DNA of 34,580 nt from Bacilli bacterium (GTDB lineage Bacteria; Bacillota_I; Bacilli_A; RF39; UBA660). The notes beneath the pieces are model-generated. The model did not search any database, had not been told where the DNA came from, and saw nothing but the letters and a program-made list of their open reading frames with translations. This document shows, piece by piece, positions 22,422-30,758 of this stretch. Location: positions 1 through 34,580 of the forward strand of contig JAFUTX010000031.1 in the NCBI GenBank assembly GCA_017484065.1. Direction: 5' to 3'. A program made the translations under genes and the position numbers. How positions within the stretch are numbered: the first letter of the stretch is position 1; the number at the start of each line of letters is the position of its first letter.

Positions 22422-23385
22422 TTATAAATTTAAAGATGCATATATTTATGATTTTTATAGTATAGCAGGTCCTTTAGAGAGTAAAGGGTTAATAAAAAAA
22501 TATGATTATTGTTTGAATGATTATTACTTTGGAGAAAAAACTTTTGAAATGGCCGAGGTAAAAATGCAACAAACGGTAATTGATAAACTATTATTTAATA
22601 ATGATTTAACCGATGAATATATTGATTTAATAGTTGGAGGAGATTTATTAAATCAAATAGTTGCAACTACATATAATTCTAAAAAGTATAATATTCCATT
22701 ACTTGGAGTATATAGTGCATGTGCAACATTTGTTGAAAGTTTAATAGTAGGTAGTAATTTTATATCTAATAAGATGGGACATAATGTAATAGCTATAACT
22801 AGTTCACATAACTTAACAGCAGAAAAACAATTTAGATATCCTATTGAGTATGGTGGTATTAAATATCCAACTAATACATTTACATCTACTGGTAGTGCTG
22901 GTGCTATTTTAAGTAATAAAGGTAAAATAAAAATTGAATCAGCTACTATTGGTAAAGTAATAGATATGGGTATAAAAGATGCCAATCATATGGGAGCAGT
23001 TATGGCGCCAGCTGCGGCAGATACTATATCTAGACACTTAAGCGATTTAAAAAGAGATATTAATTATTATGATTTAATCTTAACTGGTGATTTAGGATTA
23101 ATTGGAGTAGATATATTAAAAGAATATTTAAATAAAGTTTATAATATTAAGTTAAAAAAACATATGGATAGCGGCTGTGAAATATTTAGTCAAGAACAAG
23201 ATGTTAATGCCGGAGCTAGTGGTCCAGTAGCACTACCACTTGTCTTATTTAATAAAGTACTAAAATCATCTAAATATAAAAAGATACTAATTGTAGGTAC
23301 TGGATCACTTCATAATACAACTTTAGTAAATCAAAAAAATAGCATACCAGCAATTGCTCATGCTGTTAGTTTGGAGGTTTTATAA
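22414..23385 (+). CDS. spoVAD: stage V sporulation protein AD
   Basis: 323 aa, full length, with a thiolase-like fold. It has LLGVYSACATFVESLIVGSN with Cys in the place of the thiolase nucleophile (about 105-110), FRYPIEYGG, TSTGSAGAIL, IVGTGSLHN and the C-terminal NSIPAIAHAVSLE. SpoVAD binds dipicolinic acid and helps load it into the spore core. AGAGGTGAT precedes the ATG, inside the end of spoVAC. Its stop overlaps the spoVAE start (TAATG). Confidence 0.96.
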   Translation: MASYKFKDAYIYDFYSIAGPLESKGLIKKYDYCLNDYYFGEKTFEMAEVKMQQTVIDKLLFNNDLTDEYIDLIVGGDLLNQIVATTYNSKKYNIPLLGVYSACATFVESLIVGSNFISNKMGHNVIAITSSHNLTAEKQFRYPIEYGGIKYPTNTFTSTGSAGAILSNKGKIKIESATIGKVIDMGIKDANHMGAVMAPAAADTISRHLSDLKRDINYYDLILTGDLGLIGVDILKEYLNKVYNIKLKKHMDSGCEIFSQEQDVNAGASGPVALPLVLFNKVLKSSKYKKILIVGTGSLHNTTLVNQKNSIPAIAHAVSLEVL

Positions 23386-23735
23386 TGGAATATTTATATG
23401 CATTCTTATTTGCAGGAGTAGCTTGTGCATTAGCTCAAATTTTATTTAATCATACTAAATTAACAGCAGGGCATGTAACTAGTTTGTATACAGTATTGGG
23501 TGCAATATTAAGTTTCTTTGGTATATATGAAAAATGTCTTCAAAAGTTTGGTGCAGGAGCATCAGTACTTATTTCTAACTTTGGTCATATGCTATATACT
23601 TCTGCTTTAGAAGGATATAAAGCTAAAGGAATACTTGGTATATTTAGTGAGTTATTATGTAAATCAAGTGCAGCTATTACTGCAGCTATAGTATTTGCTT
23701 TTGTATTTTCATTTATTTTTAAACCTAGAGATTAA
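23385..23735 (+). CDS. spoVAE: stage V sporulation protein AE
   Basis: 116 aa with about four membrane helices and the family's conserved FAGVACALAQILFNHTKLTAGHVTSLYTVLGAILSFFGIYEK and FGAGASVLISNFGHMLY patterns. This is the SpoVAEb type, a membrane component of the dipicolinate channel. GGAGG lies 8 nt before the ATG. It is the last gene of the operon; I see no strong terminator in the 136 nt before the next gene. Confidence 0.95.
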   Translation: MEYLYAFLFAGVACALAQILFNHTKLTAGHVTSLYTVLGAILSFFGIYEKCLQKFGAGASVLISNFGHMLYTSALEGYKAKGILGIFSELLCKSSAAITAAIVFAFVFSFIFKPRD

Positions 23736-23871
23736 TCATATGATTATTCTTTTTTTGTTTTTGAAGATTTGATTGTAACAAAAATTGACAATTATTTCTC
23801 TTGAGTAAATATCTTATCTATAGTAAAATATAAATGTATTTACTTATAATAAAACAGGAGGTTGATAAAAA

Positions 23872-24708
23872 ATGAAAAATGATAAGTTAAGTACAATTAT
23901 TAATTTATTTGAAGAAAAAGAGATTCGAAGTATTTGGGACAAAGAAAAGGAAGAATACTATTATAGTGTTGTTGATGTGATAGCAGCATTAACAGATAGC
24001 CCACGTGCTAGAAAATATTGGAACGATTTAAAAGCTAAATTAGATGAGGAAGGAAGTCAACTGTCCGCAAAAATCGGACAGTTGAAGATGAAAGCTCCAG
24101 ATGGCAAGAATAGATTAACTGATGTATTAAACACCGAAGGTATATTTAGACTTATTCAATCAGTTCCATCTCCTAAGGCAGAGCCTTTTAAAGTCTGGTT
24201 ATCACATCTTGGTAAAGAAGAAATAGATAACGTCTTTGATCCATCTAAAGGTATCGAAAAAATGATAGATTACTATTTAAAGAAAGGACATAATTTTGAT
24301 TGGATTAAATTAAGAATAATGTCTATTATTGATAGAAAGAAATTAACTTACGAATGGCAACAAAGTGGAGTAGGAACTCAAAGTGAATATGCGATACTCA
24401 CTAATGAGATTTATAAAGAAACTTTTGGCTTAACTGCTAAAGAACTAAAAGAATATAAAGGTTTAAGAAAAGAAAATTTAAGAGATAATATGAGTGATGT
24501 AGAATTATCTTTAACTAATCTAGGCGAGATAGCTACTAGAGAATATACTAAATTAAAACAACCAACTACCAAAGAAGAACATAAAGAAATAGCTAAGCTA
24601 GGAGGACATACTGCTCAAGTAGCTAGAAAAGATATGGAAAGAGTATTAAAAGATAATGTTGTTACATCTAATAATAATTTAAATTATAAATATATTGAAG
24701 ATGAATAA
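23872..24708 (+). CDS. Bro-N domain phage antirepressor-like protein
   Basis: 278 aa. The N-terminal half is a Bro-N domain of the DinD-like kind: IRSIWDKEKEEYYYSVVDVIAALTDS, then MKAPDGKNRLTDVLNTEGIFRLIQSVPSPKAEPFKVWL (to about residue 110). The C-terminal half resembles the DinD/BRO extension (YEWQQSGVGTQSEYAILTNEIYKETFG; KLGGHTAQVARKDME). Bro-N domains occur in phage antirepressors and bind DNA. AGGAGG stands before the ATG. The segment encoding GSQLSAKIGQLK contains a perfect inverted repeat. There are no other phage genes nearby, so it is an isolated regulator or defence-type gene in an accessory island. Confidence 0.9.
   Translation: MKNDKLSTIINLFEEKEIRSIWDKEKEEYYYSVVDVIAALTDSPRARKYWNDLKAKLDEEGSQLSAKIGQLKMKAPDGKNRLTDVLNTEGIFRLIQSVPSPKAEPFKVWLSHLGKEEIDNVFDPSKGIEKMIDYYLKKGHNFDWIKLRIMSIIDRKKLTYEWQQSGVGTQSEYAILTNEIYKETFGLTAKELKEYKGLRKENLRDNMSDVELSLTNLGEIATREYTKLKQPTTKEEHKEIAKLGGHTAQVARKDMERVLKDNVVTSNNNLNYKYIEDE
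24057..24085. repeat. intragenic perfect inverted repeat in the Bro-N gene
   Basis: TCAACTGTCCG / CGGACAGTTGA, 11 bp, 7-nt loop, centre 24071, 199 nt from the start codon. It is coding sequence for QLSAKIGQL. It parallels the palindromes in the ORF6N and KilA-N genes. Confidence 0.9.
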
Positions 24709-24721
24709 ACGGAGTTAATAT

Positions 24722-24808
24722 ATGAACAACAATGTTGTAAAAGCCAAAATTAAAGTAAACGATAATTTGATTAATATAATGAGAATAAAAGGCGTTAAAC
24801 ATATTTAA
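24722..24808 (+). pseudogene. short remnant resembling the start of a KilA-N gene
   Basis: A 28-codon frame with GGAG upstream encodes an Asn/Lys-rich peptide whose end, NLINIMRIKGVKHI, resembles the start of the KilA-N proteins at 30885 and 31813 (KVNGIDYISLTD). It stops where the domain should continue. About 110 nt downstream lies a decayed palindrome like those inside the intact genes. I infer a degraded antirepressor gene across 24.72-24.95 kb; a genuine microprotein is possible. Confidence 0.4.
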
Positions 24809-24917
24809 TAAATACTATGAGTGCTTATATTTATTTACAAATTTGCAATATATCATTACACAATTACTATTTAGTAAATTTTGATTCTATAGAATCTCTG
24901 AAAAAATTTGGAAAATG

Positions 24918-24945
24918 AAATTGGTCAGTCGTGACTGACTAATTT
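24918..24945. repeat. palindrome in the antirepressor remnant
   Basis: AAATT-g-GTCAGTC-gt-GACTGAC-t-AATTT: 7-bp core arms, a G/T mismatch, then 5 more paired bases. The layout (AAATTGGTC...GAC...AATTTGAG) matches the palindromes in the KilA-N genes, though stops interrupt the frame. Confidence 0.7.
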
Positions 24946-24961
24946 GAGAGGAGGATACAAA

Positions 24962-25024
24962 ATGCTAGCAAATAAAGAACAATTAATAAGTGAAGTAGAG
25001 AAAGTTTTAAAGAATAATAAATGA
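24962..25024 (+). CDS. possible 20-residue microprotein
   Basis: ATG follows AGGAGG at 7 nt and the frame encodes an acidic/basic helical peptide MLANKEQLISEVEKVLKNNK. The strong ribosome site is the only support. It may instead be the leftover start of a lost gene. The remainder of 25025-25193 contains one strong hairpin and no gene. Confidence 0.3.
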   Translation: MLANKEQLISEVEKVLKNNK

Positions 25025-25096
25025 AAATAAACCATATAACGATAAAATTTGTAAATAATTCCAAAGGTCAAGTAGATAACGAATAATTATTTACAA

Positions 25097-25130
25097 AATA
25101 TACCATACTAAGATTATAGTATGGTATATT
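25097..25130. terminator. strong hairpin, likely terminator
   Basis: A perfect 14-bp inverted repeat AATATACCATACTA / TAGTATGGTATATT with loop AGATTA. The following T tract is poor on both strands (TTGACAT on plus; TTTTGTAAAT on minus), so it could end the minus-strand double-HTH transcript or be an operator. Confidence 0.55.
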
Positions 25131-25193
25131 GACATATAATAATTACATATAGTAAAATAATTATAAGAAAGAAATTTAAATAAGACACAAATA

Positions 25194-25631
25194 CTAATGA
25201 ACTTTAACTACTTCTTTAATTAGTTCATCCATTGATAAATTATGTTTTTTACAAATGGTATAAAGTGTCATTGTACTTACTAAGTATAATCCTGACTCAT
25301 AAGTATTATAGGTTGTTTGAGATATAGCGCATTCTCTTGATACCTGTACTTGAGTTAATTTAAGTTTCTTTCTTATTTTTTTTAAATTATTACCGATTAC
25401 TTTAGCATCAGTATTTAATTTAAAATAATTATTTTTTCTAGTAAGTCCACAAATAAAATCTAAAGAATAATGATAGAGGTTACAAAATTTAATTAGTTTT
25501 CTAAAGGGAATTACACTATACCCGTTTTCCCAACAAGATACTGTTGATTTATGTACTCCTAGAATATTACCTAACTGGGTTTGGGTCATTTCTAATTCTT
25601 CGCGGGCGTATTGTAAATTATTATTATACAT
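25194..25631 (-). CDS. double HTH (XRE-type) transcriptional regulator
   Basis: 145 aa with two Cro/C1-type helix-turn-helix domains. The first (about 6-62) has MTQTQLGNILGVHKSTVSCWENG and the second (about 80-138) has LTQVQVSRECAISQTTYNTYESG. Both keep the Q-x-x-(L/V)-(G/S)-x-x-x-x-(I/V) turn. A linker of about 20 residues separates them, so a monomer could contact two half-sites. GGTGAT precedes the ATG. It is divergent from the surface-protein gene 25737-28208 with a 105-nt shared promoter region, so control of that gene is likely. Confidence 0.88.
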   Translation of the reverse strand: MYNNNLQYAREELEMTQTQLGNILGVHKSTVSCWENGYSVIPFRKLIKFCNLYHYSLDFICGLTRKNNYFKLNTDAKVIGNNLKKIRKKLKLTQVQVSRECAISQTTYNTYESGLYLVSTMTLYTICKKHNLSMDELIKEVVKVH

Positions 25632-25681
25632 AGCATCACCAAAAATATTGTTACATTTAATAAAATATTATCGATAAAAGT

Positions 25682-25710
25682 TTGAGTATACCAATATTTT
25701 GTGTTACAAT
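25682..25710 (+). promoter_or_regulatory. promoter for the surface-protein pair
   Basis: TTGAGT at 25682-25687, 17 nt, TACAAT at 25705-25710 with an upstream TG. Two similar stretches, ACCAAAAATATT-GTTACA near 25639 and ACCAATATTTTGTGTTACA near 25690, flank it as imperfect direct repeats, possible operator sites for the divergent HTH protein. Confidence 0.65.
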
Positions 25711-25736
25711 TAATCTAAGATAGAGGTGCAGTAGTA

Positions 25737-28208
25737 ATGAATAATAAAAAGAAAATGAGATATGTAGTTTGTTTAATAGTAATATTGTTGTTAGTAGTAG
25801 GAGTATCATATGCTTTATGGAGTACAACTGATACTCAAGATGGAACAAATAGAATAGCTTCTAATTGTTTAAAAATGTCTTATCAAGATGTAAATGAAGG
25901 AATAAGCTTAACTAATGCTGTACCAACAAGTGATAGTAAAGGTATAGAACAAGAAGGATATACATTTACTATAACTAATAACTGTGATAACTGGGTAGAA
26001 TATAATATTAACTTAGAAGGATTAAGTAGCGTATATGCATCAATTAGACATAATCTATCTTATTTAAAACTAGCTTTATTTAATAATGAAACTAATAACT
26101 ATGTAACTAGTAAAATTATAAATGATTATGATACAGCGACTTCACAACTTAGTAGTGGAGAAGCTTATGATACCAGAATGATTCATTTAGGATCATTAAG
26201 CCCTAGAGGAAGCAAAACATTTAATTTAAAAATATGGTTAATGGAAGATGCACCTAATAGTGAACAAAATAAACAATATGATAGTAAGATAACTATGTAC
26301 TCTTATTTAATAAAAAATGAAGTAGTATTAAGTGATTATGTAAATTCATTAGTAAGTAGTAATTCATCTACCATGTTTGTAGATGATACAGAGGATACTA
26401 ATACAAGATATATGGGAGCAAATCCAGATAATTATGTATCATTTAATGGGGAGTTATGGCGTATTATTGGAGTAATGAATAACGTAGATGATGGTACAGG
26501 TAATAAAGAGAGTAGAATAAAACTTATAAGGAATGAAATTTTAGGAGTTTTTCCATATTATGATGATTGTGCTGATGAAAACTGGACAGATAATGGTGAT
26601 GGTACGTATAGTTGTAATAATCATAGATATGATAATAACTGGCCGAATAGTACAATTAATGAAATATTAAATATTTATTATAATAATGGAACTCATGCAC
26701 CATATCATGGATGGATGTATGTAGCTAGTAACTGGCAAGACTATCTAACATCAGCAATAGACTTTACAAGCAATGGCTTTAATAGTGTTTCTAAAACTTT
26801 AATAGGAAGCACAACATACTATTTGGGCGGATATACCTGGGGTGACAACGGAATTTATGATGGAAAAACAATGAACGCCAAACAATATTATTTTGCAGAA
26901 AAAAACAATAAAGGAAATAATAACCCGTTAACTTGGACTGGTACAGTAGGCTTAATGTATTCAAGTGATTATGGGTATGCAAGTTTAAGCAGTGTAGATG
27001 ATATAAATTGTAGAACAATATCTCTATATTCACATGATAATAATAATGCAAGCTGCAGATATAATGATTGGTTACGTGATTCGAATTTTTGGCAATGGAC
27101 AATGACCCCTCGCACTGATCACAGATATTATATGGATTATATTACAAGCAGTGGTTACGTTGATTATCATTACACTGATAGATCTTTTTATCTCCGCCCC
27201 GTAGTATATCTTAAATCAGATGTCAAAGTAACAGGAGGAGAAGGTACATCTTCAAAACCATATACTTTAAAAGCAAATAGTGAATCTAAGCCTTTAGCTA
27301 GTGAATATATTAGTGAGTTAGCAGAAGATAATACCGAAGAATTATTTACTGATGATACTCCTGATGAAAATATAAGATATATGGGAGCAAATCCAGATAA
27401 CTATGTATGGTTTAATGATGAGTTATGGCGTATTATTGGAGTAATGAATAACGTAGAAGGTGGGTCAAGTGGTAAAACTGAAACAAGAGTTAAAATAATA
27501 AGAAATGAAAGTTTAGGCAATTATGCATTTAAAGAGCCATGCTCTGACGAAGAAATTACTGAAGAAAAAACGTCATGTTCACCTTGGCATAAGAATAACG
27601 TTTGGGAAATTTCTGATATAAATAGAGTCTTAAATAATTATTATTATAATCGTAGTAAAGGTTTGCCTTATAATGGATATAATGGAACCATTATTACTAA
27701 AAATTCAATACCAGATTTTACGAATAATGGCTTAAGAAATAGTGCTAAATCTTTGATAGAAACAGCAACTTATTACTTAGGTGGTTATGCCACTTCTGGA
27801 GAATATAATATAAGTTCAATGATATCTTCCAAATGGTATGAAGCTGAGAAAACAAATATTGTTGCTAATAGAGCATTAACTTGGGTAGGAAATATTGGAT
27901 TGATGGTCCCAAGTGATTATGGTTATGCAACAAGTGATATTGAAAATTGCCGTGAACAGCCATTAAATGTTTATGTCCAAAATTGTCAAGCTAGTGATTG
28001 GTTATTAGACAGTTCTTATGTTCAATGGACTATAACCCCACGTCTGACTTATGAAGGGGGAGCGGCTTATGTTGCTAATTATGGTTCAGTGGGAGATGGC
28101 GGGACACATAAGGCTTATAATATCCGTCCCGTAGCATACCTAAAAGCAAGTGTAAAAATAACAGGTGGTAATGGAACATCTAATAATCCATTTACCTTAG
28201 GATTATAG
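25737..28208 (+). CDS. large repetitive surface protein, TasA-like N terminus plus two C-type-lectin-like domains
   Basis: 823 aa. An N-terminal helix (8-27) ends SYALWSTTD, and the next 170 residues resemble TasA/camelysin-type exported beta domains (GYTFTITNNC, YNINLEG). Two copies of a DUF6273-like C-type-lectin fold follow (about 215-510 and 540-823). Each starts RYMGANPDNYVxFNxELWRIIGVMNNV, contains GLMxxSDYGYA and DWL...WT(M/I)TPR, and ends RPVxYLKxxVKxTGGxGTS. The segment between WTxTPR and the Arg-Pro differs most, as in ligand-binding lectin variable regions. Cys residues are paired for disulfides. It probably acts outside the cell, in adhesion or matrix. AGAGGTG stands 8 nt before the ATG. 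Confidence 0.82.
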   Translation: MNNKKKMRYVVCLIVILLLVVGVSYALWSTTDTQDGTNRIASNCLKMSYQDVNEGISLTNAVPTSDSKGIEQEGYTFTITNNCDNWVEYNINLEGLSSVYASIRHNLSYLKLALFNNETNNYVTSKIINDYDTATSQLSSGEAYDTRMIHLGSLSPRGSKTFNLKIWLMEDAPNSEQNKQYDSKITMYSYLIKNEVVLSDYVNSLVSSNSSTMFVDDTEDTNTRYMGANPDNYVSFNGELWRIIGVMNNVDDGTGNKESRIKLIRNEILGVFPYYDDCADENWTDNGDGTYSCNNHRYDNNWPNSTINEILNIYYNNGTHAPYHGWMYVASNWQDYLTSAIDFTSNGFNSVSKTLIGSTTYYLGGYTWGDNGIYDGKTMNAKQYYFAEKNNKGNNNPLTWTGTVGLMYSSDYGYASLSSVDDINCRTISLYSHDNNNASCRYNDWLRDSNFWQWTMTPRTDHRYYMDYITSSGYVDYHYTDRSFYLRPVVYLKSDVKVTGGEGTSSKPYTLKANSESKPLASEYISELAEDNTEELFTDDTPDENIRYMGANPDNYVWFNDELWRIIGVMNNVEGGSSGKTETRVKIIRNESLGNYAFKEPCSDEEITEEKTSCSPWHKNNVWEISDINRVLNNYYYNRSKGLPYNGYNGTIITKNSIPDFTNNGLRNSAKSLIETATYYLGGYATSGEYNISSMISSKWYEAEKTNIVANRALTWVGNIGLMVPSDYGYATSDIENCREQPLNVYVQNCQASDWLLDSSYVQWTITPRLTYEGGAAYVANYGSVGDGGTHKAYNIRPVAYLKASVKITGGNGTSNNPFTLGL
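26405..26488 (+). repeat. 84-nt nucleotide repeat, copy 1
   Basis: About 5 differences in 84 nt from 27374-27457, 969 nt apart, each encoding the opening of a lectin-like domain (YMGANPDNYV and LWRIIGVMNNV). The neighbouring parts of the two domains are far less alike. Confidence 0.8.
27374..27457 (+). repeat. 84-nt nucleotide repeat, copy 2
   Basis: The second copy of the near-identical block. High DNA identity in one short part of otherwise divergent domains suggests recent gene conversion or recombination. Confidence 0.8.
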
Positions 28209-28223
28209 AAAGGAGTAAATCAT

Positions 28224-29768
28224 ATGAAAGATAATAAAGTAAAAAAATTTATTCCTTTAGTAATAGTAGTAATATTAATAATAACAATATTAGGATATAC
28301 TTTTTCATTATGGACTGATACTAAGAAACAACAATTATCTAATACTAATGTATCTAGTTGTTTAGATGTATCAATAGATGATGTAACTAGTAGTATTGCA
28401 CTTACTAATGCATTTCCAGTAATAGATAGTGAAGGATTAAAACAAGAAGGATATACTTTTACAATAACTAATAATTGTAATAGTTTAGTAAGATATGATG
28501 TTAATTTAGAAAGTACTTATATAGATGGAGTAAGTAAAACTAATTATATAGATATAAATAATATTAATTTAGCTGTAAATGATGATTATGTATATAACTT
28601 AGGTTTATTAGATGAAAGAGATATAACTCTATATAATGAGTCATATGATAGTAGAAATATGAAAAGTGCAGTCTTAAGACCCAATGGAGTTGTTGAATAT
28701 ATATTAAAACTTTGGTTAGATGAAGATACACCAATGACTGAGAAAGGTAAATCTTGGAATGGTAAAGTAACAGTAACTGCTACTATAGAGAATAATGTAG
28801 AACAAGGTAGTGGTAGTGAATACTTATTAAGTCAAGTAGCACCATATACATCTTCTTTAATGTATGATGGAACAAGTGATAATAACTTAAGATATGTTGG
28901 AGCTGATCCTAATAACTATGTTAATTTTAACAATGAACTATGGCGTATTATAGGAGTTATGAACAACATAGAGAATGGCAGTGGAAAGAGTGAAACTAGA
29001 ATTAAGTTAATAAGAGATGAGAGTTTGGGAGAATTTCCATATTATGATAGCTGTGCAGATGAAGATTGGACGAATAATGGAAATGGTACATATACATGTA
29101 ATAATAAAAGATATAATAACAATTGGGAGAATAGTACAGCAAATGAAATATTAAATACTTATTATAATAATGGAGCGCATTCTGCATACCATGGAATTGT
29201 GTGCATTAATAGTAATTGGATAGATTATCCAACATCATCGATTGACTTTACAAGTAGCGGTTTGAGTACATCTAAAAGTTTAATAGAAAATACAATATAT
29301 TACTTGGGTGGTTATTACTCTAATGGTGAACAATATGACTTTACAAAAATGATAACTTCAACATGGTATGAAGCAGAAAGAAGTAATAGTGTTTATATTG
29401 GTAATCCAGCAACGTGGACAAGTGATTTAGGCTTAATGTATCCAAGTGATTATGGATATGCATCAAGCGGAACGGTGCTAGGTAGTAGTTGTAAAACAAT
29501 AGCTTTAAATACTTGGGGTGAAAGTGTAAATGTAAATTGTCGAAATAATGATTGGTTATTTAGTAGTACTTGGTATCAATGGACCATAACTCCTCGTGCT
29601 GGTCACTCTAGTAGTGGGGCTTATGTTGATACAAATGGTGGAGTATATAGTAAAAGTACGGATTTTGCTTTTAATGTTCGTCCAGTCCTATACCTAAAAT
29701 CATCTGTTAAAATATTAAATGATGGTAATGATGGAAGTAGAGAACATCCATATAATTTGAGTTTGTAA
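28224..29768 (+). CDS. surface protein, TasA-like N terminus plus one C-type-lectin-like domain
   Basis: 514 aa. It has the same plan as the preceding protein with one lectin-like repeat. An N-terminal helix (about 8-28) ends GYTFSLWTD, a TasA-like domain spans 30-205, and the DUF6273-like domain covers 215-514: RYVGADPNNYVNFNNELWRIIGVMNNI, GLMYPSDYGYASS, DWLFSSTWYQWTITPR and NVRPVLYLKSSVK. It is most like domain 1 of its neighbour (FPYYDSCADEDWTNNGNGTY). GGAG precedes the ATG, 15 nt after the stop of 25737-28208, so they form one operon ending at a terminator. Confidence 0.82.
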   Translation: MKDNKVKKFIPLVIVVILIITILGYTFSLWTDTKKQQLSNTNVSSCLDVSIDDVTSSIALTNAFPVIDSEGLKQEGYTFTITNNCNSLVRYDVNLESTYIDGVSKTNYIDINNINLAVNDDYVYNLGLLDERDITLYNESYDSRNMKSAVLRPNGVVEYILKLWLDEDTPMTEKGKSWNGKVTVTATIENNVEQGSGSEYLLSQVAPYTSSLMYDGTSDNNLRYVGADPNNYVNFNNELWRIIGVMNNIENGSGKSETRIKLIRDESLGEFPYYDSCADEDWTNNGNGTYTCNNKRYNNNWENSTANEILNTYYNNGAHSAYHGIVCINSNWIDYPTSSIDFTSSGLSTSKSLIENTIYYLGGYYSNGEQYDFTKMITSTWYEAERSNSVYIGNPATWTSDLGLMYPSDYGYASSGTVLGSSCKTIALNTWGESVNVNCRNNDWLFSSTWYQWTITPRAGHSSSGAYVDTNGGVYSKSTDFAFNVRPVLYLKSSVKILNDGNDGSREHPYNLSL

Positions 29769-29770
29769 AG

Positions 29771-29803
29771 AATAGTTAAATAGAAATATTTAGCTATTTT
29801 TTT
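29771..29803 (+). terminator. terminator, copy 1 of a duplicated element
   Basis: Stem AATAGTTAAATA / TATTTAGCTATT (one U-G pair) with a GAAA tetraloop, then a T run to 29803. A 30-nt stretch of it recurs exactly at 30748-30777. Confidence 0.88.
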
Positions 29804-29813
29804 ATTATATATA

Positions 29814-29842
29814 TTGACATACAAATGTACGATATATATAAT
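29814..29842 (+). promoter_or_regulatory. consensus promoter for the ORF6N gene
   Basis: A perfect TTGACA (29814-29819), 17-nt spacer and perfect TATAAT (29837-29842), the best promoter in the window. ACAT-ACAA-ATGT in the spacer is a possible operator. Confidence 0.88.
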
Positions 29843-29876
29843 ATAATTACTTTGAGTAATAGGAGGGTTTTAAACT

Positions 29877-30758
29877 ATGAATGAATTAGCATTTAATGAA
29901 GAATTAAAGATTGAAGATATGATATATGAAATTAGAGGACAACAAGTTATTTTGGATAGAGATTTATCTAAACTATATAAAGTAATGACCGGAAATTTAA
30001 ATAAAGCGGTTAAAAGAAATATTGAAAGATTTCCAGAAAGATTTATGTTTCAATTAACAGAAAATGAATATAAAAATTTGATATTCCAAATTGGAATATC
30101 AAACCAAAGAGGTGGTACTAGAAAATTACCATATGCATTCACAGAACAAGGTGTTGCAATGCTATCAAGTGTATTACATTCAGAAATTGCTATAAATACT
30201 AGTATAAAAATAATAGATGCTTTTGTAGCTATGAGACATTATATTGGAAATAATAATTATAGATTATCAAATGTAGAAAGTAAAATAATTGAGCATGATA
30301 AAAATATAAGACTTTTACAAGAGTCTTTTAATAAGTTGGAAAAGAATAAAGAAATAAATGAAATATATTTTAATGGTAAGATATATGATGCTTATTCTAA
30401 AATAATAAATATATTTAATAGTGCTAAAAAAGAACTAATAATAGTAGACAGATATACAGATAAAACCATTTTAGATATGATAAAAAACTTAAAATGTAAT
30501 GTAGTATTAATTACAGGTAAAAATAATAAATTAACTAAACTAGATATTGAAAAATATAATCAAGATTATAATAACTTAAAAGTATATTATGACGATACAT
30601 TTCATGATAGATATTTTATTCTTGATAGAAATAAAATATATCACTCTGGTAATAGCATTAATCACATAAATTATAGAAAGTCATCGTTAAATTTATTAAA
30701 AGATAAATCAGTAAAAATATCAATATTAAAAGATGTTGATGCAATATTAGTTAAATAG
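29877..30758 (+). CDS. ORF6N-domain antirepressor-like protein
   Basis: 293 aa. The N-terminal ORF6N DNA-binding domain (about 10-115) has IRGQQVILDRDLSKLYKVMTGNLNKAVKRNIERFPERFMFQLT and GGTRKLPYAFTEQGVAMLSSVL. A coiled linker (about 130-165) leads to a C-terminal domain with FHDRYFILDRNKIYHSGNSIN, a degenerate HxKxxxxD-like (phospholipase D-type) motif usual in this family. The motif has H-x-R-x4-D, so catalysis is doubtful. ORF6N proteins are found in phages as antirepressors. GGAGG is 11 nt before the ATG. The stop codon lies within its terminator. The coding region contains a perfect inverted repeat. Confidence 0.9.
   Translation: MNELAFNEELKIEDMIYEIRGQQVILDRDLSKLYKVMTGNLNKAVKRNIERFPERFMFQLTENEYKNLIFQIGISNQRGGTRKLPYAFTEQGVAMLSSVLHSEIAINTSIKIIDAFVAMRHYIGNNNYRLSNVESKIIEHDKNIRLLQESFNKLEKNKEINEIYFNGKIYDAYSKIINIFNSAKKELIIVDRYTDKTILDMIKNLKCNVVLITGKNNKLTKLDIEKYNQDYNNLKVYYDDTFHDRYFILDRNKIYHSGNSINHINYRKSSLNLLKDKSVKISILKDVDAILVK
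30077..30103. repeat. intragenic perfect inverted repeat in the ORF6N gene
   Basis: TTTGATATTCCAA-A-TTGGAATATCAAA: 13-bp arms with a single central base, centre 30090, 213 nt from the start codon. It encodes NLIFQIGISNQ. Confidence 0.93.

Noticed and set aside
25097-25130. Palindrome as a sixth member of the antirepressor palindrome set
   Set aside because: It is not inside an antirepressor frame and does not resemble the KilA-N palindromes; its place at the end of the double-HTH gene fits a terminator or operator better.
25737-29768. Diversity-generating retroelement target
   Set aside because: The lectin-like C-terminal domains fit such targets, but no reverse transcriptase, accessory gene or template repeat is present in this window.
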